The notes below the pieces were generated by a model that was not told where the DNA came from, searched no databases, and saw nothing but the letters and a program-made list of their open reading frames with translations. A program made the translations under genes and the position numbers. Positions 63,659 through 64,000 of a stretch of DNA of 64,000 nucleotides are shown here, one piece after another; position 1 is the first letter of the stretch, and each line of letters opens with the position of its first letter. The stretch comes from Ditylenchus dipsaci. Taxonomy: Eukaryota; Nematoda; Chromadorea; Rhabditida; Anguinidae. Location of the stretch: the NCBI GenBank assembly GCA_004194705.1, contig SADC01000858.1, positions 310,001 to 374,000 on the forward strand, written 5' to 3'.

Positions 63659-63769
63659 GTAATTCAGACACTTTTCAGAGGATTATAATAAAAAAACAGT
63701 TTTAAAATATAAATGTCGCAAACTTTCATTCAACAATATTTCGATCTTATTATGATGAAAAAGTCAAAT

Positions 63770-63960
63770 ACAGTCTACTCTCGATTAACTGGCACCCTAA
63801 GGACCAGTCTGGGGTGCCAGTTTATCGGGGTGCCAGTTTATTGGGATGTTACTTTGCCTAATTTCTTTGTCGGCCAGCCAAATAGGGCTTTTTCAATGTG
63901 CCAGTTTATCGAGGATGCCAGTTTATTGGAGTGCCAGTTTAACGAGAGTCGACTGTAATA
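63770..63960. repeat. CAGTCTACTCTCGATTAACTGG MITE
   Basis: Begins tacagtctactctcgattaa and ends taacgagagtcgactgtaat. Six ggtgccagtttatcg-like units lie in the interior. It is probably within the next innexin intron. Confidence 0.9.
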
Positions 63961-64000
63961 AAGTTATTAATTTTTTAAAATAATTTCAATGTACAGTGAA

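Overview
The window is nuclear DNA from an animal, almost certainly a nematode. It is AT-rich. Most introns are about 40-60 nt with GT...AG ends, and there is one GC-AG intron. Gene content points the same way: innexin, SRA/SRAB-type serpentine chemoreceptor, neuropeptide-type GPCR, tetraspanin, CRAL-TRIO-GOLD protein. A family-3 pectate lyase with a signal peptide, a class known in animals mainly from plant-feeding and fungus-feeding nematodes (Tylenchomorpha such as Meloidogyne, Bursaphelenchus, Aphelenchus, Ditylenchus), suggests such a lineage. The species cannot be fixed from the sequence.

Layout: 1.1-6.6 kb, neuropeptide-receptor-like GPCR (minus, 12 exons). 7-14 kb, repeats and one unrecognised coding fragment. 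14.2-17.6 kb, CRAL-TRIO-GOLD gene (plus). 19.0-25.8 kb, tetraspanin (minus) whose 3.7 kb first intron holds a foldback element with a nested mariner. 26-34.8 kb, mostly foldback repeats. 34.9-38.9 kb, kelch-repeat gene (minus). 39.2-40.2 kb, degenerate papain-like gene (minus). 41.5-42.2 kb, pectate lyase (minus). 46.0-48.2 kb, calmodulin-like EF-hand gene (plus). 49.8-54.8 kb, SRA-like chemoreceptor (plus), with a transposon and an 800-bp palindrome in its introns. 60.2 kb to the right edge, innexin (plus, truncated by the window). The genes look unrelated to one another; there is no operon-like clustering.

Two themes run through the window. (1) Repeats: foldback elements and MITEs occupy most intergenic DNA and the long introns. 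There are several distinct terminal-repeat families (CAGTCrACTCTC, ACCGTATTTCC, ACCAAGGCA, AGTGCACCC types), tRNA-like palindromes and nested insertions. (2) Frame breaks: in nearly every gene, splice phases and family motifs agree only if single bases are restored, usually one missing base next to a short homopolymer. Three or four genes also carry one in-frame stop inside otherwise conserved sequence. Uncorrected long-read consensus error is the simplest explanation; wholesale decay is the alternative. Exon models below were built by hand from splice signals, phase and motif order.
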